From: UBA1672 sp964352375
Lineage (GTDB): Bacteria; Pseudomonadota; Alphaproteobacteria; Micavibrionales; Micavibrionaceae
Reading direction: 5' to 3'
Length of the DNA: 59,841 nt
NCBI GenBank assembly: GCA_964352375.1
Contig: CAYGSA010000005.1
Location: 1 to 59,841, forward strand
This document shows, piece after piece, positions 8,498-16,660 of this stretch. The stretch's first letter is position 1. Each line of letters begins with the position of its first letter. Position numbers and translations under genes: made by a program. The notes under the pieces were generated by a model. It ran no database searches. It saw only the letters and a list, made by a program, of their open reading frames with translations, and was not told the origin of the DNA.

Positions 8498-10740
8498 TAA
8501 TCGCGTTTCCAGAAGATTCCTGCCCCGCCACTGGCGTCTTGGTCGATTTTACTTTCTAAAGTTATGCTTGGAGTGAGCTCGATCTCTATTTTTGCGCCCG
8601 TGCTGCCCGGCTCTGCACCTGACTCGACTTGCAGCGTGACTTTTTCGGTAATGCGTTTTTTTGCGCCCACGCTTACATTTCCCTCTTCATCCGTATCGAC
8701 ACTAATATCATCGAGGCCCGTTGCATTGCGCAGTGAAACGATGGGGTCAAACCCGCCACCTTTTATGACGCCAGAAAATTTTGCAACAGAGCGTGCGAGT
8801 TGAATCGCCTGAATAGGCGAGAGGTTCGTTGGGTCTTTGCCGAATAAAATTTGTGATACAATCTCATCTTCTGGACGTTCAGGGATGCTCGCGAAGCTGA
8901 TCTCTGGTTTTTGCGCGGGGCCCTTGATTAAGATTTGTGCGGTTATTTCGCCTGCTTTTGTTTCCGTGGTGATGTCTAATTCTGGACTGGGCGGGATTGA
9001 CCCGTAAAACGCTAATGTGGCTTTGGTGATGTCAAAATTCTTGCCGAATTCTGAAAAACGCCCACGGATGATTTTTAGTGTGCCTTCAACTTGCGGGTCA
9101 TCTGCGAAACCTGTTGCCTTCAGCGTTCCGCCGAACTCAGCATCTAATCCCATGCCGAGTACATAGATTTGTTTTGGCGCATTTATTTTTAAATCGAGCG
9201 CCAATGTTTTTGTAAAATCAGCGGCGGGCTTTTCCCCCTTTCTGACTATGTTGACTTGTCTTACCGCTGTTTCAAATTGATCGGGCAGCGTGATTGTCAT
9301 TTTTTGTGGGTTTACTTGTCCTGTCAATTTGTAGTTCTCAGATACGCCATAAAGCTGAATATCTGCGTTTATTTTACCTTTTGTATAGGGAATATTTGGC
9401 GAAAAATTTTTAATGGTGGTTTTTACGTCCACTTTTTTTGACGCAGCATCTATTATACCGCTTACAGAGGCTGTGCCCTCTTTGTCATCTTTTAGTGTCA
9501 GCGTGTTTATAGTTAAAATATTGTTTTGAAAAACAGCGTTGAATGCGATATCTCGCAAGGCAATGTTTGCCTTTTTATTATTATAGCCCGAGATGTTTGC
9601 GGTTATGATGATTTTGTTATTCGCTTGCGCGTCTATCTCGAAGCTTATCGGCCTTGGGTCGCTTGTTGCTTTTGTTAGCCTTCCTGTTACAGGGTCTTTG
9701 TTTAATTCTGATAGAGTTCCGCGGATGGTTTTGAGTTGTCCCACAACTTTGGGATCATTTGCAAAACCTTTGATTCTTAATTTTGCGCTAAGCTCTATGT
9801 CTAACCCCTGCCCTTGCAGATATATCTGTTTTGGCGCGTTTATTTTTAAATCAAGCTTCACTGTTTTTGCGAATTCAAGCGCTGTATTTTCGTCTTTTTC
9901 TTCCTTTTTAGTATATTGCGGTGCTGCTTCAAATTCATCCGGCACGGTGATTGTTACTTTTTGGGGATTGATTTCTCCTGTTAGCTTGAAGTCCTCAGGC
10001 TTTCCATGAAAGTGAATATCAGCGTTGACCCTGCCTTTTGTGTATATAATATTTGGTGAGAAGTTTTTAATTATGGCTTTGATGTCAACGTTTTGGGCTT
10101 TGGCGTCAATTGTGCCGTACAAAGAAAAAGTTCCTTCTTTATGGTCGTTAACCGTCAGGGCATCAATTGTCAGTACATCGTTTTGAAACATACCCTTAAA
10201 TGCAATATCACGAAGAGCGATGTTTGACTCTTTCTTGTTATATTCTGCAGTATTTGCAGTGATGAGAATTTTGTTATCGGACTGTAAATTCACAGTAAAA
10301 CCGAGTGGCGATAGGTCATGGCCTGTTTGATAAGGATTGAGACTGTTTAAGGTTCCGATTAATGTTCCGGTCACGAAACTATTGCCGTAGCTATAGCTCA
10401 GTGCACCGTTGACCTTTAGTTCTGGTAAGTTTGTTGTTATGTTCTCTATGTCTATTTTGAATTTTTGGGGTTTTATATGTGCTTTGGCCGTGAATGGATG
10501 TTCTTGAACGATTCCAGTTGCCTGCACCTCGTATAAGCCTGTCGAGATATAAGTGTATGTTAATTTATCCAAACGAACGCCTTTGCCTTCGAGCTGTGCA
10601 GCGATGCGTTTCGTGACGAATTTCTGGCCATTTTCTGTGTGCAGCCACTCTACTGTCTTTACGCCGATCAGGGAGAGTATCACCAATATTCCAACCACGA
10701 TTGAGAGTTGCCAGAGCATGAAAAGCGCGGTTTTTTTCAT
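8494..10740 (-). CDS. tamB: TamB-type inner-membrane translocation/assembly protein
   Basis: TamB spans the periplasm as a lipid-conducting, beta-rich bridge working with TamA. The start at 10740 lies 1 nt after the tamA stop, giving a single N-terminal membrane helix (MKKTALFMLWQLSIVVGIL) and 748 aa; an in-frame ATG at 10785 would overlap tamA by 44 nt. The C-terminal TamB (DUF490) domain is clear: FYGSIPPSPELDITTE, DEIVSQILFGKDPTNLSP, the GLDDISVDTDEEGNVSVG region and a final FWKRDY. It is shorter than enterobacterial TamB (about 1260 aa). The middle consists of two diverged copies of a roughly 219-residue unit (about 145-363 and 364-582), offset by exactly 657 nt. Confidence 0.88.
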   Translation of the reverse strand: MKKTALFMLWQLSIVVGILVILSLIGVKTVEWLHTENGQKFVTKRIAAQLEGKGVRLDKLTYTYISTGLYEVQATGIVQEHPFTAKAHIKPQKFKIDIENITTNLPELKVNGALSYSYGNSFVTGTLIGTLNSLNPYQTGHDLSPLGFTVNLQSDNKILITANTAEYNKKESNIALRDIAFKGMFQNDVLTIDALTVNDHKEGTFSLYGTIDAKAQNVDIKAIIKNFSPNIIYTKGRVNADIHFHGKPEDFKLTGEINPQKVTITVPDEFEAAPQYTKKEEKDENTALEFAKTVKLDLKINAPKQIYLQGQGLDIELSAKLRIKGFANDPKVVGQLKTIRGTLSELNKDPVTGRLTKATSDPRPISFEIDAQANNKIIITANISGYNNKKANIALRDIAFNAVFQNNILTINTLTLKDDKEGTASVSGIIDAASKKVDVKTTIKNFSPNIPYTKGKINADIQLYGVSENYKLTGQVNPQKMTITLPDQFETAVRQVNIVRKGEKPAADFTKTLALDLKINAPKQIYVLGMGLDAEFGGTLKATGFADDPQVEGTLKIIRGRFSEFGKNFDITKATLAFYGSIPPSPELDITTETKAGEITAQILIKGPAQKPEISFASIPERPEDEIVSQILFGKDPTNLSPIQAIQLARSVAKFSGVIKGGGFDPIVSLRNATGLDDISVDTDEEGNVSVGAKKRITEKVTLQVESGAEPGSTGAKIEIELTPSITLESKIDQDASGGAGIFWKRDY

Positions 10741-10741
10741 C

Positions 10742-12412
10742 TCAAAAGGCCTGTCCGATACTGATGTAGAATTGGAAAGTCTCATCTAAGTTTTCATCAT
10801 TATTGAGCGGTACACCGACATCAAACCTGATTGGCCCGAAATCAGTGTAATATCTTAGCCCAGCGCCCGCAGCGTATGATAAATCATCAATATTTGGCGT
10901 GGCTTCTTCGCTTATCTGGGCGTAATCCATGAATAATACTCCGCCCATTTTTTCAGTTGCTTTGAACCGTAATTCGATCGAGCCTTCGACGACGGCACGG
11001 CCACCTTCAGGGTCATCATCTTCATCAACTGGGCCTACCTCTTGAAACCCAAAGCCCCGCACTGATCCACCGCCGCCAGCGAAGAAACGCTCGGTTGCGG
11101 GCAGACTTTCGGTTGATGCGCCAATGATTGAGCCAACTTTTAGGCGTGTGGCGAGGGTTAGGCGTTCATGGGCTTGGTAATATGCCCTGCCGCCGATTTG
11201 TGTTTTGAAATACGGATCGCTCTCACCCAGCATATCGAATGCAGGAGAGAAGGATGCGTTTAAGAATATGCCCTTTGTTGGGTCGAGTGTGTTGTTGCGT
11301 GTATCATAGGCGAGTGACGCGAAGGGGGAGAGAATGAGAAAATCCTCTGTCTCTTCATCTTCTTCTGTGATTTTTGTGAATTCCAGATCTGCGCCAAGGC
11401 TGCCTTTAAATTGCTTTGTGAAATTGCGGTTTACACTAAACCCTGTGCCCGCGCCAATACTTTCGTAAGCGTCTGTATCTTCGCGGGTGATGTGCGCCTT
11501 TAGTTTCAATGTTTGGTCATCGCGTTGGAAATAAGGCTTGGTTAGGCTTGTTTCCAGCGCTTGCTCTAAAAGGTTTGCACGCAGTTCTGCTTCGAGCTTT
11601 TCGCCTTGGCCGAAAATGTTGCGATGCTCCCATCCCAGTACAACCCCCGGGCCTTCGTCGGTGTAGTAGCTCAGCCCAGCCCGGACAGTACGATGTTTGG
11701 CTTCTTTTAAAACGAACTCTACGGGCACCGTGCCATCGCGTTCAGGCTTGTCTGGTGTTTTTACATCGACCGCCCCGAAAAGGCCTGTTGCCAGTAAGTT
11801 CTGGCGCGTTTTACGAATTGTTTCACGTTTGTAGCATGCGCCCTCTTCCCATTTTGCGCGTTGTTCTATGTATTTATTTTGGATGGTTTTGGTGCCAGTG
11901 AAGACGACTGAGCCGAACTTCGCGTCTTTGCTCTCTTTAACGTAGTATGTGAGTTCCGCTTCTTTCGTTACTGGGTCAAAAATAACGCCGTGACTGACAT
12001 CCAGATCAAAGGCGCAACTGTCCTTTGCAATTGTTTTGTAAAGCGCGTTTTGTGCAGTTATAACTGTGTCGGCATTGAGGGCATCGCCTGTATTAATTCC
12101 ATCTAAAAGATTTTTGTAATTTTCAGGTGTCACTGTAATTTTTGTAATTTTTGTGCGCTCCCCTGGCTTTATGGTTATTATTTTGTCTTCCTGAGATACT
12201 GCCGCGCTGTAATAGCCGCGAGAACGCATGATGGCTTCTATGTCTGCACTTGTATTTGTCGTGAGAACGGTTTCGAGGAATTCCTGTGTTTGCGTATCTT
12301 TTTCAAGGCCGCGAATTTCATAGGACTGTTCAGCTTTTGTGAAACACCCCGATAAAGACAGGCCTAAAAGTCCGATTAAAGTTAAACGCAGTTTTCTCAT
12401 GCGCCTGAGCAT
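10742..12412 (-). CDS. tamA: TamA-type outer-membrane autotransporter assembly protein (Omp85/BamA family)
   Basis: Outer-membrane barrel partner of TamB. A lipoprotein-like signal ends LSLSGC (Cys23). POTRA-like domains follow (about residues 30-250, including the KFGSVVFTGTKTIQNKYIEQ segment), then an Omp85 barrel with the conserved AERFFAGGGGSVRGFGFQ loop motif near residue 440 and a C-terminal FDVGVPLN...FYISIGQAF strand ending in Phe. A later in-frame ATG at 12400 is possible; neither start has a good ribosome site. The gene order tamA-tamB with near-zero spacing matches the usual operon. Confidence 0.9.
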   Translation of the reverse strand: MLRRMRKLRLTLIGLLGLSLSGCFTKAEQSYEIRGLEKDTQTQEFLETVLTTNTSADIEAIMRSRGYYSAAVSQEDKIITIKPGERTKITKITVTPENYKNLLDGINTGDALNADTVITAQNALYKTIAKDSCAFDLDVSHGVIFDPVTKEAELTYYVKESKDAKFGSVVFTGTKTIQNKYIEQRAKWEEGACYKRETIRKTRQNLLATGLFGAVDVKTPDKPERDGTVPVEFVLKEAKHRTVRAGLSYYTDEGPGVVLGWEHRNIFGQGEKLEAELRANLLEQALETSLTKPYFQRDDQTLKLKAHITREDTDAYESIGAGTGFSVNRNFTKQFKGSLGADLEFTKITEEDEETEDFLILSPFASLAYDTRNNTLDPTKGIFLNASFSPAFDMLGESDPYFKTQIGGRAYYQAHERLTLATRLKVGSIIGASTESLPATERFFAGGGGSVRGFGFQEVGPVDEDDDPEGGRAVVEGSIELRFKATEKMGGVLFMDYAQISEEATPNIDDLSYAAGAGLRYYTDFGPIRFDVGVPLNNDENLDETFQFYISIGQAF

Positions 12413-12439
12413 ACTTAGCGTTGCGGCGAATTGAAAGCG

Positions 12440-12883
12440 TTAAATAGCGTAGTTTAGTATAGGTGCTTTTATTGAATTTAACGTGCCTTTTGTGCGCGCC
12501 TCCTGACACAAATCTGCGAATGATATTTTCGATAGGCTTTCGAGCCAACCATTATACCCTTTTTGAATAGATGGCATGAGAACATCATGGTATCCCGCAA
12601 AATTATGTTTGCTTGGCGTTAAGGTTTCTGTGAAGGCTTCGACGATGTTCTTAAGCGTCACTTTTTCAGGCTTTGGCATATGATAGCCGCCTTTTGAGCC
12701 TTTGGTCGATACAACCAGCCCAGCGCCAGAGAGTTTTTGTAATACAGGTTCAAGGGCTCGTTTATTCAGGCCGCAATACTCGACGATTTCGCTGCCTGCT
12801 ACGGGGCTGTCTTCGTTGCCATTATACGCTATAAAAAGCGCGGCGTTTAGTGCGAGATAAAGTTTGTTTGATAAGAACTGCAT
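12440..12883 (-). CDS. Rrf2-family transcriptional regulator, likely of sulfur assimilation
   Basis: A 147-aa Rrf2/CymR-type winged-helix protein. The N-terminal helix (YLALNAALFIAYN), recognition helix region (LNKRALEPVLQKLSGAGLV) and the wing motif TKGSKGGYHMPK are all in place. The cluster-binding three-cysteine loop of IscR is absent (only two scattered cysteines), so it probably does not carry an Fe-S cluster in the IscR manner. It is divergent from cysG, and a dyad in the 80-bp shared region (12896-12910) recurs upstream of cysD at 42917-42931. Control of both cys operons and of itself is inferred from that. Confidence 0.85.
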   Translation of the reverse strand: MQFLSNKLYLALNAALFIAYNGNEDSPVAGSEIVEYCGLNKRALEPVLQKLSGAGLVVSTKGSKGGYHMPKPEKVTLKNIVEAFTETLTPSKHNFAGYHDVLMPSIQKGYNGWLESLSKISFADLCQEARTKGTLNSIKAPILNYAI

Positions 12884-12889
12884 TCTTCA

Positions 12890-12910
12890 TATATCACATA
12901 AAAAATATGT
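12890..12910. promoter_or_regulatory. Putative Rrf2 operator, cysG/regulator intergenic region
   Basis: TATATCACATA followed by a 5-nt arm TATGT: a perfect dyad ACATA-N5-TATGT at 12896-12910. The same TATATCACATA-N7-TGTAT arrangement occurs upstream of cysD (42911-42933). It sits 7 nt from the regulator's start codon and about 55 nt upstream of cysG. Confidence 0.5.
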
Positions 12911-12963
12911 ATTTACAAGATAAAAATGTTTATTTATGGTGATTAAATCAAGAGAGGTATTTT

Positions 12964-14394
12964 ATGAGTTTCACACCGCTGTTTTTGAATGCAGATAAGC
13001 ATGGTGCAATCCTTGTGGTTGGCGGTGGAGAGATTGCTGCGGCGAAGACGGAGGCGCTCGCGAGTGTTGGTGCAACGGTTGATATTGTCTCGGAGCATAT
13101 CGAAGAAGCCGTTACGATTTTGTGTCAAAAGCATGATTTCAAAATGACTAAGGGCAAGTATCATAAGAAATACCTAAAAGGGCGGAAGATTGTCGTTGCC
13201 GCCACAGATGATGATGACGTGAATGCACGCATTGCAAAAGATTGTAATAAACGCGGCATTTTGGTGAATGTGGTTGATAACCCGCCGCTTTGTGATTTTA
13301 TATTCCCTGCCCTGATCCGCCGTGGGCGTTTGCAAATTGCGGTGTCTTCTTCGGGTGTGTCCCCTGTTTTGGCGCGGATGGTCAAGCATGCGATTGAGCA
13401 AGCGGTGCCGATTAATTTTACGAATTTGATTAAATTCATGGGCGACAAAAAGGCCGTATTGCGCGAGAGGCTTTCAACGATTCAACCGCGCCGTTTGATT
13501 GGGGAAGATATTTATCACGGGCCCATCGCAGAGGAGGTTTTGGAAGGCAACCGTGCCAAGGCCGATAAGATGTTTGATGCGATGATCGAGACCTATCCGA
13601 ACCATAAACAAGCCGCGTTGTATTTGGTTGGTGCGGGGCCGGGTAATCCTGAGCTGATGACAATTAAAGCGATTAGGTTGCTGTCGAAGGCGGATTTGAT
13701 TTTGTATGATCGCCTTGTATCGCCGGTGATTTTGGAGCAGTACGCGCGCAAAGATGCCGAGAAGGTGTTCTGCGGAAAAACGCGTGATCATCATCACAAA
13801 ACACAAGCTGAAATTGATCAGATGATTGAAGATCATTTGCGCAAAGGGGATGTGGTTGTGCGCCTTAAAGGCGGCGATCCGGGTATATATGCGCATGGAG
13901 CGGAAGAGATTGAGATTGCGCAAAAGGTCGGTGTGCCCTATCAGATTGTTCCCGGCATATCGGCGGCGAATGGCTGCGCGGCGTATTCTGGCGTTCCCCT
14001 CACCGAGCGCGGTGGTGCGCTGTCTGTGAGGTTTATTACATTGTATAAAGATATGATTCAGGATGATGATTTTTGGAAGTCTATTAAGTATGCGAAAAAT
14101 GAGACCTTTGTGTTTTACATGAGCACGCCGCATTATCCGTTTTTGTGCGAAAAGCTTATGGAGCTAGGGTATACGGGTGAAACGCCGATGTTGGTGATTG
14201 AGCAAGGCACGACGGAACAGCACAGGCAGTATGCGTATACGATTGGCACCTATGAGCCGCGAGAGTTTGCCTCCCCTGCTCTTTTGATTGTTGGTGATGT
14301 TGCGCGATGGGCAGAGAGCAACCAATGGCGCGATGAACCTGCCGAAAAGGGTTCGTATTTCCCACCTGTTGATCGGGAGAAGAAGGTTGCTTGA
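12964..14394 (+). CDS. cysG: Siroheme synthase (precorrin-2 dehydrogenase/ferrochelatase fused to uroporphyrinogen-III methyltransferase)
   Basis: Makes siroheme, the prosthetic group of sulfite reductase, in three steps from uroporphyrinogen III. The N-terminal half (residues 1 to about 200) has the NAD-binding glycine motif VVGGGEIAAAK and the DNPPLCDFIFPALIRRG segment of the dehydrogenase/ferrochelatase. The C-terminal half (from about 218) has the SAM-methyltransferase signatures VGAGPGNPELMT, VVRLKGGDPGIYAHGAEE and PGISAANGCAAYSGVPLTERG. The ATG at 12964 has an AGAGAGG ribosome site 6 nt upstream. It is the first gene of the cysG-cysH-cysJ-cysI operon, and the next gene starts 8 nt before its end. 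Confidence 0.95.
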   Translation: MSFTPLFLNADKHGAILVVGGGEIAAAKTEALASVGATVDIVSEHIEEAVTILCQKHDFKMTKGKYHKKYLKGRKIVVAATDDDDVNARIAKDCNKRGILVNVVDNPPLCDFIFPALIRRGRLQIAVSSSGVSPVLARMVKHAIEQAVPINFTNLIKFMGDKKAVLRERLSTIQPRRLIGEDIYHGPIAEEVLEGNRAKADKMFDAMIETYPNHKQAALYLVGAGPGNPELMTIKAIRLLSKADLILYDRLVSPVILEQYARKDAEKVFCGKTRDHHHKTQAEIDQMIEDHLRKGDVVVRLKGGDPGIYAHGAEEIEIAQKVGVPYQIVPGISAANGCAAYSGVPLTERGGALSVRFITLYKDMIQDDDFWKSIKYAKNETFVFYMSTPHYPFLCEKLMELGYTGETPMLVIEQGTTEQHRQYAYTIGTYEPREFASPALLIVGDVARWAESNQWRDEPAEKGSYFPPVDREKKVA

Positions 14395-15097
14395 AGAGCT
14401 TTTGAAATTGCAGGATGTGCCTTGGCAGGAGCGACTTCATACTCTCTGTGGTTCTGTCGCTTTCTCTACGAGTTTAAGCTATGAGGATCAGGTCATTACG
14501 CATTTGATCGCAGATCAAGATTTACCGTTTCGTATTTTTACGTTAGACACGGGGCGGTTGTTTGAGGAAACGCACAAAGTTGCGCAGGCGACGCGAGAGA
14601 CATATCCAAATATTGATATAGAGACCTTCTATCCTGATGCGGCAGCGGCGCAGGATTTGGTTCAATTTCAGGGGATTAACGGATTTTTTGAGAGCATAGA
14701 CAACCGCAAAAATTGTTGCCGCGTACGAAAAGTAGAGCCTTTGCAGCGCGCCCTGAAAGGCGTGGATGTCTGGATTAGCGGGCTTCGTCGCGCGCATTCC
14801 CAGAGCCGTGAAGATTTGCCGATTGCGGAGTTTGATGCGGGACATGACGTTCTTAAATTTTATCCGTTAATTGACGTTGATGATAAGACGCTGTGGGATT
14901 ATGTTCATCATAATGAGATTCCTTATAACGAATTGCATGATAAAGGTTTTCCATCGATTGGCTGTGCGCCCTGCACGCGCGCGGTTGCGGACGGTGAGGA
15001 TATGCGCGCGGGGCGTTGGTGGTGGGAGCAAGAGGATGCGAACCAAGAATGCGGTTTGCATATGGTTGATGGAAAGCTTGTGAGGATAAACGCATGA
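14387..15097 (+). CDS. cysH: Adenylylsulfate (APS) reductase, Fe-S type
   Basis: Reduces activated sulfate to sulfite with thioredoxin. The four [4Fe-4S] ligands that mark APS-using enzymes are present: Cys110-Cys111 and Cys193-x-x-Cys196, plus the catalytic C-terminal ECGLH cysteine (Cys222). Other family motifs are SLSYEDQV, TLDTGRLFEET and SGLRRAHSQSR. No ATG is suitably placed: the frame opens far inside cysG. The TTG at 14387, 6 nt after GGGAGA, gives a normal 236-aa protein overlapping cysG by 8 nt; the TTG at 14402 is an alternative. Its last 12 codons are repeated, with almost only synonymous changes, at 15151-15186. Confidence 0.9.
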   Translation: MLEELLKLQDVPWQERLHTLCGSVAFSTSLSYEDQVITHLIADQDLPFRIFTLDTGRLFEETHKVAQATRETYPNIDIETFYPDAAAAQDLVQFQGINGFFESIDNRKNCCRVRKVEPLQRALKGVDVWISGLRRAHSQSREDLPIAEFDAGHDVLKFYPLIDVDDKTLWDYVHHNEIPYNELHDKGFPSIGCAPCTRAVADGEDMRAGRWWWEQEDANQECGLHMVDGKLVRINA

Positions 15098-15124
15098 TTA
15101 TTTCAACAACCATATTTTGTTTAA

Positions 15125-15152
15125 AACGAACAACGCGATGCGTTGCTTCGTT
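15125..15152. repeat. Hairpin between cysH and cysJ
   Basis: Arms 15125-15136 and 15140-15152 pair over 12 bp with one bulged base and a 3-nt loop (GAT). No U-tract follows, so it is not an intrinsic terminator. It may tune or protect the polycistronic message, or be part of an inserted segment. Confidence 0.7.
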
Positions 15153-15186
15153 GGTCGATGGTAAACTGGTAAGGATAAACGCCTAA
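15151..15186 (+). repeat. Second copy of the cysH 3' end
   Basis: This 36-nt stretch repeats the last 12 codons of cysH (15062-15097) at 28 of 36 bases. Seven of the eight differences are third-position or stop-codon changes, leaving VDGKLVRINA-stop unchanged. In both copies ATGATT follows closely. The second copy supplies the AAGGA that precedes the cysJ start. Confidence 0.85.
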
Positions 15187-15187
15187 A

Positions 15188-16660
15188 ATGATTAACAAAG
15201 ATCAGCAGAAATTATTAGATCAACTTCTGGGTTCGGCTTCGCATGAACAGAAAGTTTGGCTTGCGGGGTATATGCAGGGGCAAGTTGGTGGAGCGAGCGC
15301 GGTTGCAGAGCCAGTGGCGAATAAGCCGCCCGTAATGCTCTATTTTGCGACGGAGACAGGGAATTCAAAGGGCCTTTCTTTGCAAATGATGAAGGCGATT
15401 AAGGCGGCGGGGTATAAGGTTAAGAATTCTGCAGTGAACCGATTGAAGGTTAAGGATATTAAGCCTGATGTGCTTTCTATATTTATTGCCAGTACGCACG
15501 GTGAAGGTGACCCGCCAGAGGCCGCTGTTCCGTTTTTTGATCTTATTCGCGAAGCGCCCGATGGTGCACTTGCGGGTTTGAATTATGCCGTGGCGGGTTT
15601 AGGGGATTCCTCTTACGAGATTTTCTGCGGCGCGGCGACGGATTTGGACAAAGAGCTGGAGCGTCTTGGAGGAAAACGTTTTCAGGATAATGCTTTGTTT
15701 GATGTTGACTATGCATCGCACACGCCGAGCTGGATTGAGCAGACCATTAAATCAATGGATGATCTGTTCGGCCTTGAGGCTGTGCCTGTGGCCAGCGTTG
15801 TTGCGGATGCGCATGACGTTCGCACGGGGCGCGGCTATACGCGGTTAGAGCCGATTACAGGCACAATCAAAGAAATTGTAAATCTGAACGACATCGATTC
15901 CAATAAGGAAACTTATCACATCGAAATTGAGTATGATGATGAGGGTGTTATTTATTCTTGCGGCGATGCGGCGGGAATTATTGTTCCCGAAGATCAGAAT
16001 GGCGGTGACCCTGCTCCGCGGCTTTATTCAATTGCGTCCTCGCCGAGTTACCATGAAGGCGAAGTGCATTTGACGGTGGCACTTGCGACGCATGCGAATG
16101 ATGATGGCACAACGGGGTACGGGATATACTCTAAGTATCTGGCCGATGTGAAAGAAGGTGACGAGATTACGTTCTATATTCATCAGAACCAGATGTTTAA
16201 CCTACCCACTGATGACACTGACATCATTATGATTGGCCCGGGCACAGGCATTGCGCCATTCCGTTCTTTTGTTTATGAGCGATCAGAGCGCGGCGCGGAT
16301 GGGCGCAATTGGCTGTTATTTGGGGATCAGCATGCGCATTGTGACTTCCTGTATCAGACGGAATGGCAAGAGCATGTTGCGACGGAGATGCTGAACAAGA
16401 TCGACCTTGCGTTCTCTCGGGATCAGGATCATAAAATTTATGTGCAGGATCGTTTGCGTGAAAATGCATCAGAAGTTGTGAGCTGGATTGATGGCGGCGC
16501 AACGATTTATCTTTGCGGGAACAAAGACCCGATGAGCAAGGATGTTGATCAGGCGTTGATTGATATTTTGGCGCAAGAAAAGAATATATCCAATGATGCG
16601 GCTCGTGAATTGCTTGCGGATTTAGAAGAGAATGATCGTTACTTGAAGGATGTTTACTAA
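15188..16660 (+). CDS. cysJ: Sulfite reductase flavoprotein subunit (NADPH, diflavin)
   Basis: Passes electrons from NADPH through FAD and FMN to the hemoprotein CysI. Domains in order: an N-terminal helical segment, flavodoxin-like FMN domain (from about residue 48; YFATETGNSKGLS, STHGEGDPPEA, GLGDSSYEIFC), FAD-binding domain (RLYSIASSP near 280), NADP domain (GPGTGIAPFRSF near 355; YLCGNKDPMSKDV near 440), and the usual LEENDRYLKDVY end. At 490 aa it is about 100 residues shorter than the E. coli subunit, mostly in the connecting region. The AAGGA ribosome site lies about 12 nt upstream, inside the duplicated cysH tail. Its stop overlaps the cysI start by 1 nt. Confidence 0.92.
   Translation: MINKDQQKLLDQLLGSASHEQKVWLAGYMQGQVGGASAVAEPVANKPPVMLYFATETGNSKGLSLQMMKAIKAAGYKVKNSAVNRLKVKDIKPDVLSIFIASTHGEGDPPEAAVPFFDLIREAPDGALAGLNYAVAGLGDSSYEIFCGAATDLDKELERLGGKRFQDNALFDVDYASHTPSWIEQTIKSMDDLFGLEAVPVASVVADAHDVRTGRGYTRLEPITGTIKEIVNLNDIDSNKETYHIEIEYDDEGVIYSCGDAAGIIVPEDQNGGDPAPRLYSIASSPSYHEGEVHLTVALATHANDDGTTGYGIYSKYLADVKEGDEITFYIHQNQMFNLPTDDTDIIMIGPGTGIAPFRSFVYERSERGADGRNWLLFGDQHAHCDFLYQTEWQEHVATEMLNKIDLAFSRDQDHKIYVQDRLRENASEVVSWIDGGATIYLCGNKDPMSKDVDQALIDILAQEKNISNDAARELLADLEENDRYLKDVY

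Noticed and set aside
13474..14133. Minus-strand open frame of 219 codons inside cysG
   Set aside because: Fully antisense to conserved methyltransferase motifs, rich in Arg/His/Asn as expected for a shadow frame.
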